A stretch of DNA of 38,147 nucleotides from a virus, in IMG/VR virus record IMGVR_UViG_3300047094_000756, positions 1-38,147 of that record; one strand, given 5' to 3'. Within the stretch, counting starts at the first letter, position 1. Each line of letters opens with the position of its first letter. Below are positions 6,698-15,733 of the stretch, piece after piece. Position numbers and translations under genes: made by a program. The notes below the pieces were generated by a model. The model was not told where the DNA came from. It searched no databases and was given only the letters and a program-made list of their open reading frames with translations.

Positions 6698-6705
6698 TAT
6701 TTATA
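6698..6705 (-). promoter_or_regulatory. T4-type late promoter TATAAATA for gp22
   Basis: An exact TATAAATA on the minus strand directly follows the gp21 stop codon (6708-6710) and lies 31 bases before the gp22 ATG. It probably drives gp22 and gp23. Confidence 0.75.
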
Positions 6706-6707
6706 AA

Positions 6708-7358
6708 TTAAAGATTTGAGAGGAAATCGTTGAATAAATTCAACTTATGCTCTTCAAGTCTTTTTTGATCTACGAGAGTATTAATTCTCTTTTGAGTTTG
6801 CTCGGCAAGTCTTTCACGAAGAATTCCACCTTCCCAAACCCACTCTTTACCTTCCATAATTCCCTGAACAAAAGCGTCAGGAGCAGAAGGGTCGGCAACG
6901 ATATCAGCAGCAGTTGCTAACATAAAATCTTCACCAACAACTTTATGACCCTCATTGGTCATCTTTAATGAACCAACACCACGAGAAGAAACGCCAAGGC
7001 AAACTCCCTCACTAATGAGAGATTTTGCAATCTTACCCATTGGAGTTTCTAAAAGTTGTGCCTTACCAATAAAATTATTACCATCTTTATAAAGTTCACA
7101 AATTTTATGTGAAACTCTATCAAGATTTACGGTAGGTCCATCAGGGTGACCGAGTTCTCCAAGAGCACGACCTTTTTGAACAAATGCTTCATTATAGCGA
7201 TTTACCTCTCTTTCCATAATAGAAAGAGGATACATTCTGCCATTTCTGTTGACTTGTTCTGCCTGCAAGAAAATACCTTTGATATAGGATTTTTTTGCAG
7301 ATCCTTTACCTTCGGTAATAAATTCTACTTTTGAAATTTCTTCTGTGATGAGTTTCAT
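6708..7358 (-). CDS. 21: Prohead core protease gp21
   Basis: This 216-residue protein is the maturation protease that cuts scaffold, capsid and internal proteins after L/I-x-E. It matches T4 gp21 (212 residues) in length, position and sequence: NRNGRMYPLSIMEREVNRYN near residues 38-57, the GELGHPDGP block with a probable catalytic His71, and LGVSSRGVGSLK with the probable nucleophile at Ser124 or Ser125. The family belongs to the herpesvirus-protease-like (U9/S80) group. An FITE/GKG site at residues 14-19 would suit self-processing. The substrate rule of this enzyme is the basis for reading the leader-like N-termini elsewhere in the window. It lies four bases after the 88-residue gene and just before the gp22 promoter. 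Confidence 0.96.
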   Translation of the reverse strand: MKLITEEISKVEFITEGKGSAKKSYIKGIFLQAEQVNRNGRMYPLSIMEREVNRYNEAFVQKGRALGELGHPDGPTVNLDRVSHKICELYKDGNNFIGKAQLLETPMGKIAKSLISEGVCLGVSSRGVGSLKMTNEGHKVVGEDFMLATAADIVADPSAPDAFVQGIMEGKEWVWEGGILRERLAEQTQKRINTLVDQKRLEEHKLNLFNDFLSNL

Positions 7359-7362
7359 TGTT

Positions 7363-7629
7363 TTAGTTTGTAAATCCTACTTTTGCACCTTTGACCTTAT
7401 TGCTATCAGCAAATACACAATGACTTGCAATCTTAACAATTTGCTCAACTGTTCCAGCAGGCATTGTGATTGAACCAATACCCGTTCCACTTTGAGTTTC
7501 AACTACTGTTACAATATGTGGAGTCGTATCTGTATTCACAAGACGAACAACTGTTGCTGCACTAAAACTTGTAGCTGTTCCTGTTGTGGTTGGCAAATTT
7601 AGCTCATCTGCTAAAATTTTTGTTGTCAT
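7363..7629 (-). CDS. 88-residue conserved protein in the gp68 position
   Basis: This 88-residue protein lies between the gp67-like core protein and gp21, the place of gp68 in T4, but it does not look like the acidic helical T4 gp68. It is rich in Thr, Val, Ala and Ser and predicted by eye to be beta-stranded (TVVRLVNTDTTPHIVTVVE, then GSITMPAGTVEQIVKIAS and a final KVKGAKVGFTN). Its ATG overlaps the preceding stop (TAATG), so it is translationally coupled to the gp67-like gene. I know this sort of short beta protein from structural modules of other tailed phages, but not its function. A minor virion or core component is a reasonable guess. Confidence 0.75.
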   Translation of the reverse strand: MTTKILADELNLPTTTGTATSFSAATVVRLVNTDTTPHIVTVVETQSGTGIGSITMPAGTVEQIVKIASHCVFADSNKVKGAKVGFTN

Positions 7630-7808
7630 TATTCCTCTTCCTGAGTTTGTGCATCTTCATACTCACTTTCACCAAACATTGATGAGGCAACGATTGGTTT
7701 TGCAAGTTCAATTCTTTCTGCTGCTTTTGAATAAAGAACATCGTGAATTTTGTCACGAATATCGGATGCAGCAGCATCTGTCGCAATCAAATCGATAAGG
7801 TCTTCCAT
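7629..7808 (-). CDS. 67: Prohead core protein gp67-like
   Basis: This 59-residue gene begins at ATG 7808 and ends in TAATG, overlapping the next gene. It begins MEDLIDLIATDAAASDIRDK and ends in an acidic tail (EYEDAQTQEEE). T4 gp67 likewise begins with a MEGLIEAI-type helix, has a middle helix followed by an IAR- or AKPIVA-like segment, and ends in an acidic tail; it lies directly after gp20. gp67 is an essential small prohead core protein cleaved by gp21. This copy is shorter than T4's 80 residues because the acid tail is reduced. A TATAAATA box at 7834-7841 precedes it. Position and sequence pattern agree, so the call is fairly safe despite the size. Confidence 0.85.
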   Translation of the reverse strand: MEDLIDLIATDAAASDIRDKIHDVLYSKAAERIELAKPIVASSMFGESEYEDAQTQEEE

Positions 7809-7833
7809 AAAATTAAAATATATTCCTATTCTT

Positions 7834-7841
7834 TATTTATA
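7834..7841 (-). promoter_or_regulatory. T4-type late promoter TATAAATA for the head-core genes
   Basis: An exact TATAAATA overlaps the gp20 stop codon (7837-7839) and lies 26 bases before the gp67-like ATG at 7808. It would serve gp67-like, the 88-residue gene and gp21. Confidence 0.75.
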
Positions 7842-9540
7842 TCTCAGCCTTTTTGGCATCTTTTTGCATCTGAGCATCTGTTACTGACGCTTGTGCATCT
7901 AGGTTTGGTTCAGATGGAACTTCTCCCATTCCCATTGCATCTTGACCCATTCCCGCCATACCATTACCTTCTCCTGGTTGTGGTAGTGGTGCTCCGGTAA
8001 TTGGATCTATTTGAGAGGGATCTGGAATAATACCCTTTTGAATTTCATCTTCAATTTGCTCATCAATTTCAATAATTTCAGAATCAGTTTGACGAAGAAT
8101 TTTCTTTCTTACATATTCTGTTGAGAAATATTTTCCAATATAAGGTTCAATGGTTGCTAGTGTTCCTAAACGACCATTAAGAAGTTCTGCCTCTTTAAGT
8201 TCAGCAAACTGGTTATCATACAAGAAATCATATTGAATATGATCTGCCATCATTTCCCAATCATCGGGAGAAACAATGTTTTTGAGAATCAATTGCGTTC
8301 TCAACATGTCATTAAACATTTGAGCAAATCTTTTTCTCAAACGACCGACAAACTTAGCAAATTTAAGTTCATCTCTTAAAATTTCAGAAGATCTGCCAAG
8401 ATTAAATCCATCTCCACTTCCGGCGATTCTTGACTCTGGAACTCCAAGTGCTCTATACAGTTTTTTCTGGAAATACTCAATGTCTGCAAGTTCTCCAAGA
8501 TTTTGACCGCCAGGAAGAGTAGTAATTTCAGTTCCTCTACCTCCTTCACGACGAGGAAGCCAAAAATCCTCCATCATAGACATAAATTTACGATCATCAC
8601 GAACTTCACCAGTTCCTGCATCATAAACTAGTTTATTGCGATAGCGATTCATTACTTCTTTAAGGTATTGCTCTGCTTTTACCTTTGGAAGGTTACCAAC
8701 ATCAATATAAAAAATTCTACGCTCAGGTGCTCTCGATAATCTATAGATTACAAGAGAGTCCTCAATCATACGAAGTTGATTAAGTGCTTTAATTGCTTTA
8801 TGTAGATATGAAAGTACGGTATTTTTATTTCTATCTACAAGACCAGAAGTGCAATAGACAATGGAATCCTTTGCAATTTTTACTGCTTTACCAGAACCAG
8901 CACCAGAAACCATTCCTGTTGGATAATTTGGAGTCGGAGTATAGAGAAAATATTCTTCAAACTCTATATTCTGTGGCAAAGAATTTTCAGTATTTTTTAC
9001 ATTTACTCTTGCATATGGATCTTTATTCTTCTTTTCTTGACGAATATATCTCATCTTCATAGGATCAATATATCTCAAATCCTGAATCCCTGCCTGAGGA
9101 TTTTTGAGATCGATGACCTTTAAATAATAAATTCTACCATCAATATACCAGTTTCTAAAAATTTCATGGCACTTTCTATCAAAGTCCATGATTTCTTTTA
9201 GATACTTAAATTCCTCTCTTATTTTTTTCTTTAACGATTCACTTACATTCAAATTAGAAAGTTCAATTTCAACTGGAGAATCGTAAAGATCGCTGACAAG
9301 TGCTTCATTGACAACATCTTCAATAGCACCATCACACTCTGGGTGAAGTGCCATTTCTCTGTATCTTTTAATTAAATCATGTTCAGTTCGATAAACTCCT
9401 TCAATATCAACATACTGTCCATAAAAACCACTAGCAATATAATTATCAAACCCGTCCTCATTGGTTTGAGGAACGGGCGATATTATTGAAGGAGATTTAT
9501 TTTTATTATCATCAATAGAAAAACCAAAAAGTTTTGCCAT
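7837..9540 (-). CDS. 20: Portal vertex protein gp20
   Basis: This 567-residue protein is the dodecameric head portal through which DNA enters and leaves and on which prohead assembly starts. T4 gp20 is 524 residues. Recognisable segments are YRTEHDLIKRYREMALHPEC near residue 50, the following AIEDVVNEALV, the stem and wing region with IVYCTSGLVDRNKNTVLSYL, then RAPERRIFYIDVGNLPKVKA and a FWLPRREGGRGTEI block, and LGVPESRIAG. The C-terminus is rich in Gly, Met and Pro. It follows gp19 with a 32-base gap holding a CTAAATA box, and precedes the gp67-like gene. This gene is the common marker for cyanomyovirus diversity. Confidence 0.97.
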   Translation of the reverse strand: MAKLFGFSIDDNKNKSPSIISPVPQTNEDGFDNYIASGFYGQYVDIEGVYRTEHDLIKRYREMALHPECDGAIEDVVNEALVSDLYDSPVEIELSNLNVSESLKKKIREEFKYLKEIMDFDRKCHEIFRNWYIDGRIYYLKVIDLKNPQAGIQDLRYIDPMKMRYIRQEKKNKDPYARVNVKNTENSLPQNIEFEEYFLYTPTPNYPTGMVSGAGSGKAVKIAKDSIVYCTSGLVDRNKNTVLSYLHKAIKALNQLRMIEDSLVIYRLSRAPERRIFYIDVGNLPKVKAEQYLKEVMNRYRNKLVYDAGTGEVRDDRKFMSMMEDFWLPRREGGRGTEITTLPGGQNLGELADIEYFQKKLYRALGVPESRIAGSGDGFNLGRSSEILRDELKFAKFVGRLRKRFAQMFNDMLRTQLILKNIVSPDDWEMMADHIQYDFLYDNQFAELKEAELLNGRLGTLATIEPYIGKYFSTEYVRKKILRQTDSEIIEIDEQIEDEIQKGIIPDPSQIDPITGAPLPQPGEGNGMAGMGQDAMGMGEVPSEPNLDAQASVTDAQMQKDAKKAEI

Positions 9541-9569
9541 AGTATAATCTTTTTTGCCTGTTATTCTAT

Positions 9570-9576
9570 TATTTAG
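9570..9576 (-). promoter_or_regulatory. Possible late promoter variant CTAAATA before gp20
   Basis: CTAAATA overlaps the gp19 stop codon (9573-9575) and lies 30 bases before the gp20 ATG, the same arrangement as the exact TATAAATA boxes before gp22 and the gp67-like gene. Confidence 0.4.
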
Positions 9577-10163
9577 TTGATGTCTTCACCACCAGCATTT
9601 GTGCCAGTTCCTTTAATTGCTTCCCACCATTGAACTTGAAGTTCTACGGTGAACTCTTCAATTCCTTGACCATCATATGTAAGTTCAATAGGAGCAACCT
9701 GAGTTGGAAACACATCATAGAAACGATAGGATCTTAGAGCAGATCCATCACGATCAAGTTGATAAACATAAGCATCCGCTTGATAATCTGCTGGGTTTGT
9801 TAAACCTGTGTTATCAGACACTCTGTTAATAACATTCATCCACTTTTCAAAAGCAGAACGAATCGCAAAGTCAGTGTCGTTGATGACGGTAACAGTCCAA
9901 GAATCAAATGTTCTGTCTCCTGCAATTTTTAATACTCTTCCTCTAAAAGGAACTTCAATTTGAGCGACGTTGGATGCTGGTAGATTTGCACCTTTTACTA
10001 AGAATCTTGATTTATCAAGAACATCGGTACTTGGTTGTGCAGCATCTGGAAAAGTTAGAACAACCTCAAAGAGATTAGGGCGAGCACCACCACCAGTTAA
10101 CTTACTCTTGAAATCGGTAATCTTTCTTAATGGGGGTGGGTTAATTTGGTTTCTAGCTGGCAT
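9573..10163 (-). CDS. 19: Tail tube protein gp19
   Basis: This 196-residue protein is the tail tube subunit that stacks in hexameric rings inside the sheath. Identity is clear from RPNLFEVVLTFP at about residues 28-39, then KGANLPASNVAQIEVPF and the signature KIAGDRTFDSWTVTVINDTD at about 78-97, equivalent to NVAGDRTFDDWTVTVMND in T4. The C-terminal EEFTVELQVQWWEA matches the T4 ending. T4 gp19 is 163 residues; the extra residues are mostly an N-terminal proline-rich extension and a Gly-rich tail. AGAGG lies about 9 bases before the ATG. It follows gp18 by 20 bases. Confidence 0.97.
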   Translation of the reverse strand: MPARNQINPPPLRKITDFKSKLTGGGARPNLFEVVLTFPDAAQPSTDVLDKSRFLVKGANLPASNVAQIEVPFRGRVLKIAGDRTFDSWTVTVINDTDFAIRSAFEKWMNVINRVSDNTGLTNPADYQADAYVYQLDRDGSALRSYRFYDVFPTQVAPIELTYDGQGIEEFTVELQVQWWEAIKGTGTNAGGEDIN

Positions 10164-10183
10164 GATTTTTAACCTCTAGTGAA

Positions 10184-12352
10184 TTAAACTGAACCGATTA
10201 CTTCTTCAAAAGCAACACCAGTTCTGGTGGCAATGAAGGTTAGACCGATATAATTAATCGATCTTGCTGGTTTAATATAAATGTCAGCAACAAATTCATT
10301 TGAATCAATAACTGCTGCTGTATTATTTGTTTCATCACAAATAACAACATAATCAAAAATACCTCTCTTAGATTGAACATCGCGGAGAAATGGTTCAACA
10401 ATATTTACAAAACTTGTTCTTGTGATTTCATCATTGAACTCAAAGAGGAAATCTTTCGCCGCAGCGGAAATAGCATCTTCGAGGTAAATAAAGAGTCTAC
10501 GAACATTAATTCTATCAAATGCAGATGACTTAGCAAATCCAGTTTTATCACCGAACAGGATAATTCCAGCACCTGGTGAAAAGATGACTGGGTTAATTCT
10601 GTTTGAATACAGAATATCTCTTTGACTCTTACCTGGATTATATGCGAGTTTAACTGCATTAAGAATTGCACCTCTTGAAGTTCCTGCTGGTGAGAACCAA
10701 GGGAACTGTTGAATATCAGTTCTTGCACAAGTTCCAGCAATATCACCATTCAATGGAACATAACGGAAAGTATCATTAAAGCGGTCGTACATATACTTAT
10801 AACCACTATCAAATACACCATAAGTTGATGATGTTACTGGCGAATAGAAACTTATAATATTGTCTGTGATTGTATCTACACTATTAACAGTTACAGTTCC
10901 AACAGAAGAATCATTCAGGAATGCTTTTCTATAAGGTGAAATAAATGCGACTGCATCTTTTCTAACTTCTGCAACAGCAATACACTTATTGGCAAGTGCC
11001 TGAGCATCTTCTTTTTCATAGTTTGCTGATCCCATCAAAATGAAGTCTACTTCATATTCCTCAGTATTTTCAAATAGAGTTAAACCACTTACAATATCGT
11101 CTAAACCAGAATTTAGAGCACCTGATGTTGTTAGATCGGTTTTTCCACCATAATTTGTACCACCTGCCATTGTATAAGTATTTGATCCAGTGCCTGCAAA
11201 GATTACACCAGCGGCATCTTGATCCCAACCAGTATCTGTATTTAATTCAAATTGTGCAGAACCGTTTCCACTAAATCCAGTTGTAACAACCCCAACTGGT
11301 TGAGAACCACCAAATACATATTGCGAATTGGTCTCAAGATACTTTCTCCAATAAGAAGGACTTCCTACTGAATATTCTGCATCAGTTGCCTTAGAAAGGT
11401 TTAGATGCTTCTCAAGAATACTTCCAGCATTTCCTGTAATAGTTCCCAAATCATCAATTACAACAACGTGAACTTCATCAAATCTACCGCCTCTTCCGGA
11501 AACATATGCAGAAGTAGATGGTCTATTTGAAATAGTATCCCACTCAATGCTTCCTACACTAAGAGTAATGCTTTGCTGCTCAAACCAATCTGCTTCTCCT
11601 GTGTATGCTCTTGATGCAAATGCTGATGACTGCCCGTTAGTATGAATGGCAACAGTACCAGTGTTTGGAAGTGCATAAACGCCATTTTGCTGATAATCAA
11701 CTGCGGTTTCTGTACCAGCAGCAGAGACAACACTTACAAGTTTGGTAGAAATTCGAGAAGTTCCAACTTCTGTAATAACACCTTTAAAATATCCACCAAT
11801 TAAAGAAGTTGATCCAACACCTGGTAAAATTGTTCCAGATGGAATAGCAACTGTAAATCCATAACCAACTTGAACATTAGTTGTTGTAACTCCTGTTAAA
11901 ATTTGGTCTGCTTTCGCATCGATAATTGCAACCTTAATTCCATTCGCCCAAGTACCAGGATTCTTTGCAGCAAAGGTTACATTAGTGATAGTATTTTCAT
12001 CATATCCTAATTGATTATAATGCTCACCACTTTTAATTTTTACACTCGAAGCTGCACCAACAAAAGCATTTTTCAGAAGAGTATCATCTGATCTGCTAAT
12101 TCTCATTACCCCGCCATAAGCAAGATATGAGGATGCTACCATCCAGTTCTCATAATGCTTATCCGTAGAATATGGTTGACCAAAAGTCTGATAGAGATCA
12201 TTCTCATTTTCTATTAATTGAGGAAGATCTACAGGTCCCTTTGCGAATGGTGCAACAAGTGCCGCAACAGAACCAGAAACTGGATCTACCCTACCAATAG
12301 TTAAATCAACCTCTCTTACTACAATTCCAGGAGATGCTAAATTTAGAGGCAT
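10184..12352 (-). CDS. 18: Tail sheath protein gp18
   Basis: This 722-residue protein is the contractile sheath subunit (T4 gp18 is 659). The N-terminus LASPGIVVREVDLTIGR and the strongly conserved C-terminal domain identify it: RINVRRLFIYLEDAISAAAK, FEFNDEITRTSFVNIVEPFL, then DVQSKRGIFDYVVICDETNN and IYIKPARSINYIGLTF. The middle, Ser-, Thr- and Gly-rich part (roughly residues 130-400) is the variable surface-exposed region. GGAG lies 7 bases before the ATG and a CATAAATA late box lies 34 bases upstream, so gp18 probably begins a late transcription unit running into gp19 and gp20. Confidence 0.97.
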   Translation of the reverse strand: MPLNLASPGIVVREVDLTIGRVDPVSGSVAALVAPFAKGPVDLPQLIENENDLYQTFGQPYSTDKHYENWMVASSYLAYGGVMRISRSDDTLLKNAFVGAASSVKIKSGEHYNQLGYDENTITNVTFAAKNPGTWANGIKVAIIDAKADQILTGVTTTNVQVGYGFTVAIPSGTILPGVGSTSLIGGYFKGVITEVGTSRISTKLVSVVSAAGTETAVDYQQNGVYALPNTGTVAIHTNGQSSAFASRAYTGEADWFEQQSITLSVGSIEWDTISNRPSTSAYVSGRGGRFDEVHVVVIDDLGTITGNAGSILEKHLNLSKATDAEYSVGSPSYWRKYLETNSQYVFGGSQPVGVVTTGFSGNGSAQFELNTDTGWDQDAAGVIFAGTGSNTYTMAGGTNYGGKTDLTTSGALNSGLDDIVSGLTLFENTEEYEVDFILMGSANYEKEDAQALANKCIAVAEVRKDAVAFISPYRKAFLNDSSVGTVTVNSVDTITDNIISFYSPVTSSTYGVFDSGYKYMYDRFNDTFRYVPLNGDIAGTCARTDIQQFPWFSPAGTSRGAILNAVKLAYNPGKSQRDILYSNRINPVIFSPGAGIILFGDKTGFAKSSAFDRINVRRLFIYLEDAISAAAKDFLFEFNDEITRTSFVNIVEPFLRDVQSKRGIFDYVVICDETNNTAAVIDSNEFVADIYIKPARSINYIGLTFIATRTGVAFEEVIGSV

Positions 12353-12385
12353 CTTTATTCTCCGTTTCCAGAATTAATCTGAAAA

Positions 12386-12393
12386 TATTTATG
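12386..12393 (-). promoter_or_regulatory. Late promoter CATAAATA before gp18
   Basis: CATAAATA, one base off the T4 consensus, lies in the 82-base gap between the zinc-ribbon gene and gp18, 34 bases before the gp18 ATG. The rest of the gap shows no hairpin or reading frame that I can support. Confidence 0.6.
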
Positions 12394-12434
12394 AAAAAGA
12401 CTACTTTCATTGGGGAAACAATCAATGAACACGA

Positions 12435-12671
12435 TTACCAATCAGGATATTCCCACTCAACTACTTTTAAAGTACCTTTTCTATTCGATATAACTCTTTT
12501 CTTTGTACACTCTTTGCACTCATATGCATATGCCGAAGGAAATGCACCCCTACCTTTACGAGTGAGATAAAAGTCATCTATCAAACTTTTTGTTTCTCCA
12601 CAAATCCTACAAGTTCTTTCTAGAAATAATAAGTGTTGTGTATTAATTTGATCGTCTATATCAAAATCCAT
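12435..12671 (-). CDS. Small zinc-ribbon protein, endonuclease VII-like zinc module
   Basis: This 78-residue protein carries two CxxC knuckles, CRIC (about residues 21-24) and CKEC (52-55), separated by FYLTRKGRGAFPSAYAYE. This layout resembles the zinc-binding N-terminal part of recombination endonuclease VII, but the catalytic HNH residues are absent. Its ATG follows the gp17 stop directly (TAAATG), so it is coupled to the large terminase. Endonuclease VII (gp49) in T4 resolves branched DNA during packaging, so a DNA-junction or terminase helper role is possible. That role is inferred from the motif and the position. I know similar small zinc proteins between gp17 and gp18 in cyanophages. 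Confidence 0.8.
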   Translation of the reverse strand: MDFDIDDQINTQHLLFLERTCRICGETKSLIDDFYLTRKGRGAFPSAYAYECKECTKKRVISNRKGTLKVVEWEYPDW

Positions 12672-14348
12672 TTATCTATATTCCCACATATAAGATCTAT
12701 CACCATACTCATCCAAATTCCAATTATCTTCTGATTTTTTCGCAAGCATCCATCTATCACCAGTTACCTCATCTATAAATGTATCATCATCCAAACCATC
12801 TAGAATAAATCCAAAAGGTGCCATATCCTGTTCTATCTGATTTTTCTGTTCCTCATAAATTCTCTTACGAACATCATTGTCCGTCATTTCCTTGAAGTAA
12901 TCCTGAGCAACTAACCAAGAAAAAATAACTAAACACATTGCAAGGTCATCATTACATCCCTCTTCCGCTTCAAAAGAATTGTGCCTCTGTGCAAATGTTG
13001 TAAGTTCTGATATAATGTCATAATCAACAGTCAGTAACTTATCATCTTCCAACAAAGTCTTTAAATTAGAGCAACCCAACTTCTTAACGGCAGAAGTCAT
13101 TCTTACCCCAAGTTGAGATTTCTTTCCACTAAATCCAGATCCAACAATTTGCCCAGCACGTCCTCTCATTGCACACATAAGAACGTTATCATATTCTAAA
13201 TCAAAATGTAAAATATTAGCAACCTGATCACCAATATCATTAACCTCAATTAACAACCAAGAATTATTATATGCCTTTGCTACTTCGTGAATAATACTTG
13301 GAAATAACATCGGTTTAATTTCATTATTTCTATACTTTGCTACAACTTTGTATGGAAACTGTGTAATATCAAAAACAATAAAAGCAGAGTAATCATTACC
13401 TAGACCTCTGGCAACGTCCACAGTTATCAGATAATTATTTTCTTCTATTGGATTTTGATAAATGTCTAGTCCAGCATTTCTTTTAATTGGATCCTCATAA
13501 ACTAAATTTCTTAGTTTGGATGGATTAATGAGAGTATTGACAGATCCTAAGAATTCACACTCAAACTCAACCTTAAACTGCTGCTCAGAAGTGTTGGCAA
13601 TAGTTTGCTGTTTCCATAACTCATCCCTACCAGGAACTTCTGACCAATGAACATCAGTTGGCACGTATTCATTTTTTGATCTTTCAGCATCATGCCACAT
13701 TCGGTAGAAGTGATTCATACCGCGTGGAGTAGATACGATAATTACTTTCGTGCTCTGTCCAGAAGAAATAGTAGGATAAACAGAGGCAAAGAAGTCATCA
13801 GCAATGTGATTCGGGATGAAAGCGAACTCGTCAAGAAAGATGACATTATAGGATCCGCCTCGGACAGCAGATGAAGAAGTAGAGTTAGATGAAATCTTGG
13901 AGCCATTTTCTAATTCTAAACTACCCTTATTCCAAGATATAATACCTTGTTGCATCCATTTAGGCAAGTTTTCGTAAGCAAGTTGTAATCTTCCAAGAAG
14001 ATCCCTAGCAGTTGATGCTTTGTTTGCTAGAATTGCAATATTAACATTATCGTTAAAAACTGCATAATGTAAAAGATATGATACACAAGTAGTAGACTTA
14101 CCCGTCTGTCGGGGCATCTTACAGATGTTAAATCTATTCTTATGAAAGTTTTCAATCAATCTTTCCTGAAAAGGATACATCTCAAAAGGAACTAGACCGT
14201 GATCAAGAGACACAATCTTAATATAATTCCTTGCAAAATAAACAGGATCTTCTTTACATTTGAGGAACTCAATAATTTGTTCTTCTGTAAATTCAATTTG
14301 AGTATTTGCTTTTTTTAGATTGGGATTACCAAGATAAACTTCACTCAT
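12672..14348 (-). CDS. 17: Terminase large subunit gp17
   Basis: This 558-residue protein is the packaging motor and headful nuclease (T4 gp17 is 610). The ATPase has Walker A MPRQTGKST at residues 78-86, Walker B NVIFLDEF at 168-175 with the catalytic glutamate after the aspartate, and a coupling motif STPRG at 206-210. The C-terminal RNase H-like nuclease has its acidic triad in TVDVARGLGNDYSAF (Asp311), LIEVNDIG (Glu368) and CNDDLAMC (Asp467 or Asp468). All key residues are present, so it should be active. In T4 gp16 and gp17 are adjacent; here about 3.4 kb of other genes lie between them. Confidence 0.98.
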   Translation of the reverse strand: MSEVYLGNPNLKKANTQIEFTEEQIIEFLKCKEDPVYFARNYIKIVSLDHGLVPFEMYPFQERLIENFHKNRFNICKMPRQTGKSTTCVSYLLHYAVFNDNVNIAILANKASTARDLLGRLQLAYENLPKWMQQGIISWNKGSLELENGSKISSNSTSSSAVRGGSYNVIFLDEFAFIPNHIADDFFASVYPTISSGQSTKVIIVSTPRGMNHFYRMWHDAERSKNEYVPTDVHWSEVPGRDELWKQQTIANTSEQQFKVEFECEFLGSVNTLINPSKLRNLVYEDPIKRNAGLDIYQNPIEENNYLITVDVARGLGNDYSAFIVFDITQFPYKVVAKYRNNEIKPMLFPSIIHEVAKAYNNSWLLIEVNDIGDQVANILHFDLEYDNVLMCAMRGRAGQIVGSGFSGKKSQLGVRMTSAVKKLGCSNLKTLLEDDKLLTVDYDIISELTTFAQRHNSFEAEEGCNDDLAMCLVIFSWLVAQDYFKEMTDNDVRKRIYEEQKNQIEQDMAPFGFILDGLDDDTFIDEVTGDRWMLAKKSEDNWNLDEYGDRSYMWEYR

Positions 14349-14353
14349 AATAA

Positions 14354-15730
14354 TTACCTACTAATTTCTTCCCAGTCCATTGATGCGTGAATATCTGCAC
14401 CATTAGCATCAGAGGCACATACAATAGAAAGTTCATATGGTGTTCCACTTAACGCATCCCTTTCTAACTGGAACTTAAATAATGCTTCTTTAAGAATATC
14501 TACTGGCGTTGAACCTTGATTGGAACCGTACAGATATCCAGATGCTAATATTCTTCCACCACTATAAGTTCCTCCATCAATCTTATATTCAACAGCACTA
14601 TCGAGACCAGTATCAGTCCAAGTTCCACCATTAGATATTCCAGTTGCTCTTACTTGCCAGTTATAAGTTGCATTATTTGTAATACCAAGAATTGAAAGTG
14701 CAGTTAGAATTACAATTGCATCTAATCTATTTGGTGTTGCTTTGAGGCGAATTGATATAACTGTATAATAAGTTCCTGCTGTTGTTAAATCGACTGGTGT
14801 TTGAACTGGTGTTCCTACTGCTTGTTGCAATCCACGAAGTTCATAACCACCTTCTGAAATTACAGTAGAACAAACTTGTTTGAGTGTGCTAGCACTAGTT
14901 GTAATTCCGGTATTTGCAATCTCATATCTCAAAGGTAATGATGCTGTTGTAATATAAGTTGTATTGATAATATTTGCGTGATGGAATGAATGGCAATGAA
15001 TAAACTGCCCATTAACTACAAATCCTAGTCTTACAGTTCCAAGTCCTAACCATTCAATATCCATCCACATAATCTGTGCTTTGCTAATATCTAATGTGAC
15101 ACCAGATGGATTTAAATGTCCAGCACCAAGCATTGTATCAATGTTCCAGTTTGCTTGTGCTACTCTTGTTTCTGTTGTAATTCCTGGAACATATGTTCTT
15201 TCTACAAAATATAAATTACTTCCATCAAGTTCCAAATACATCCCATTATCTGCACCAAAGTATCCTACTCTTTGGCGAAGATTTGTTTTTGATGGGTTGA
15301 ATACAAATGTATTTAATATTTGTAATGATTTTCCTGGTTGATATGAAAATACTTTTGTCGTTTCTCTGATGACTGATGCAGTGCTTCCAACACCAACAGT
15401 AATATTGATCAGACCTTGTGCCGTTACAAATCCAACTGTGGAACCAGTACCAACAACTAAACTACTCCAAAGATTATTGTCCCTGTATCTGTGGGAACTA
15501 TCAAAAAGTGTGAGTGGGGTAGACATTCTTTGTCTACCAAATGCATCAGTTGATGTTGAAGGTAGAGTAACTGATACTGTTGATGATGTAGAAATTCCCA
15601 TTGTCCCAGTAACTGGAAATGGGTTGTCAAGTGTAACTACCTCGCCATTTTTATTAGCGATCATATTCACTTCAAAAAGAGTTCTCTCTTGATTTAAAAA
15701 ATCTTGAGTATTTTTATTAAATTGTGCCAT
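14354..15730 (-). CDS. Beta-rich virion structural protein of marine T4-like phages
   Basis: This 458-residue protein is of a type I recognise from cyanophages and other marine myoviruses. Marker segments are TDAFGRQRMSTPLTLFDSSH at about residues 61-80, VIRETTKVFSYQPGKSLQIL, and RQRVGYFGADNGMYLELDGS. It is rich in Ser, Thr, Gly and Val, has few cysteines and looks like a large beta-sandwich protein ending in a domain (PYELSIVCASDANGADIHAS) typical of surface or fibre proteins. It lies between the 102-residue leader protein and gp17. A capsid-surface, whisker or fibre role is possible; no enzymatic motif is visible. Confidence 0.75.
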   Translation of the reverse strand: MAQFNKNTQDFLNQERTLFEVNMIANKNGEVVTLDNPFPVTGTMGISTSSTVSVTLPSTSTDAFGRQRMSTPLTLFDSSHRYRDNNLWSSLVVGTGSTVGFVTAQGLINITVGVGSTASVIRETTKVFSYQPGKSLQILNTFVFNPSKTNLRQRVGYFGADNGMYLELDGSNLYFVERTYVPGITTETRVAQANWNIDTMLGAGHLNPSGVTLDISKAQIMWMDIEWLGLGTVRLGFVVNGQFIHCHSFHHANIINTTYITTASLPLRYEIANTGITTSASTLKQVCSTVISEGGYELRGLQQAVGTPVQTPVDLTTAGTYYTVISIRLKATPNRLDAIVILTALSILGITNNATYNWQVRATGISNGGTWTDTGLDSAVEYKIDGGTYSGGRILASGYLYGSNQGSTPVDILKEALFKFQLERDALSGTPYELSIVCASDANGADIHASMDWEEISR

Positions 15731-15733
15731 TAA

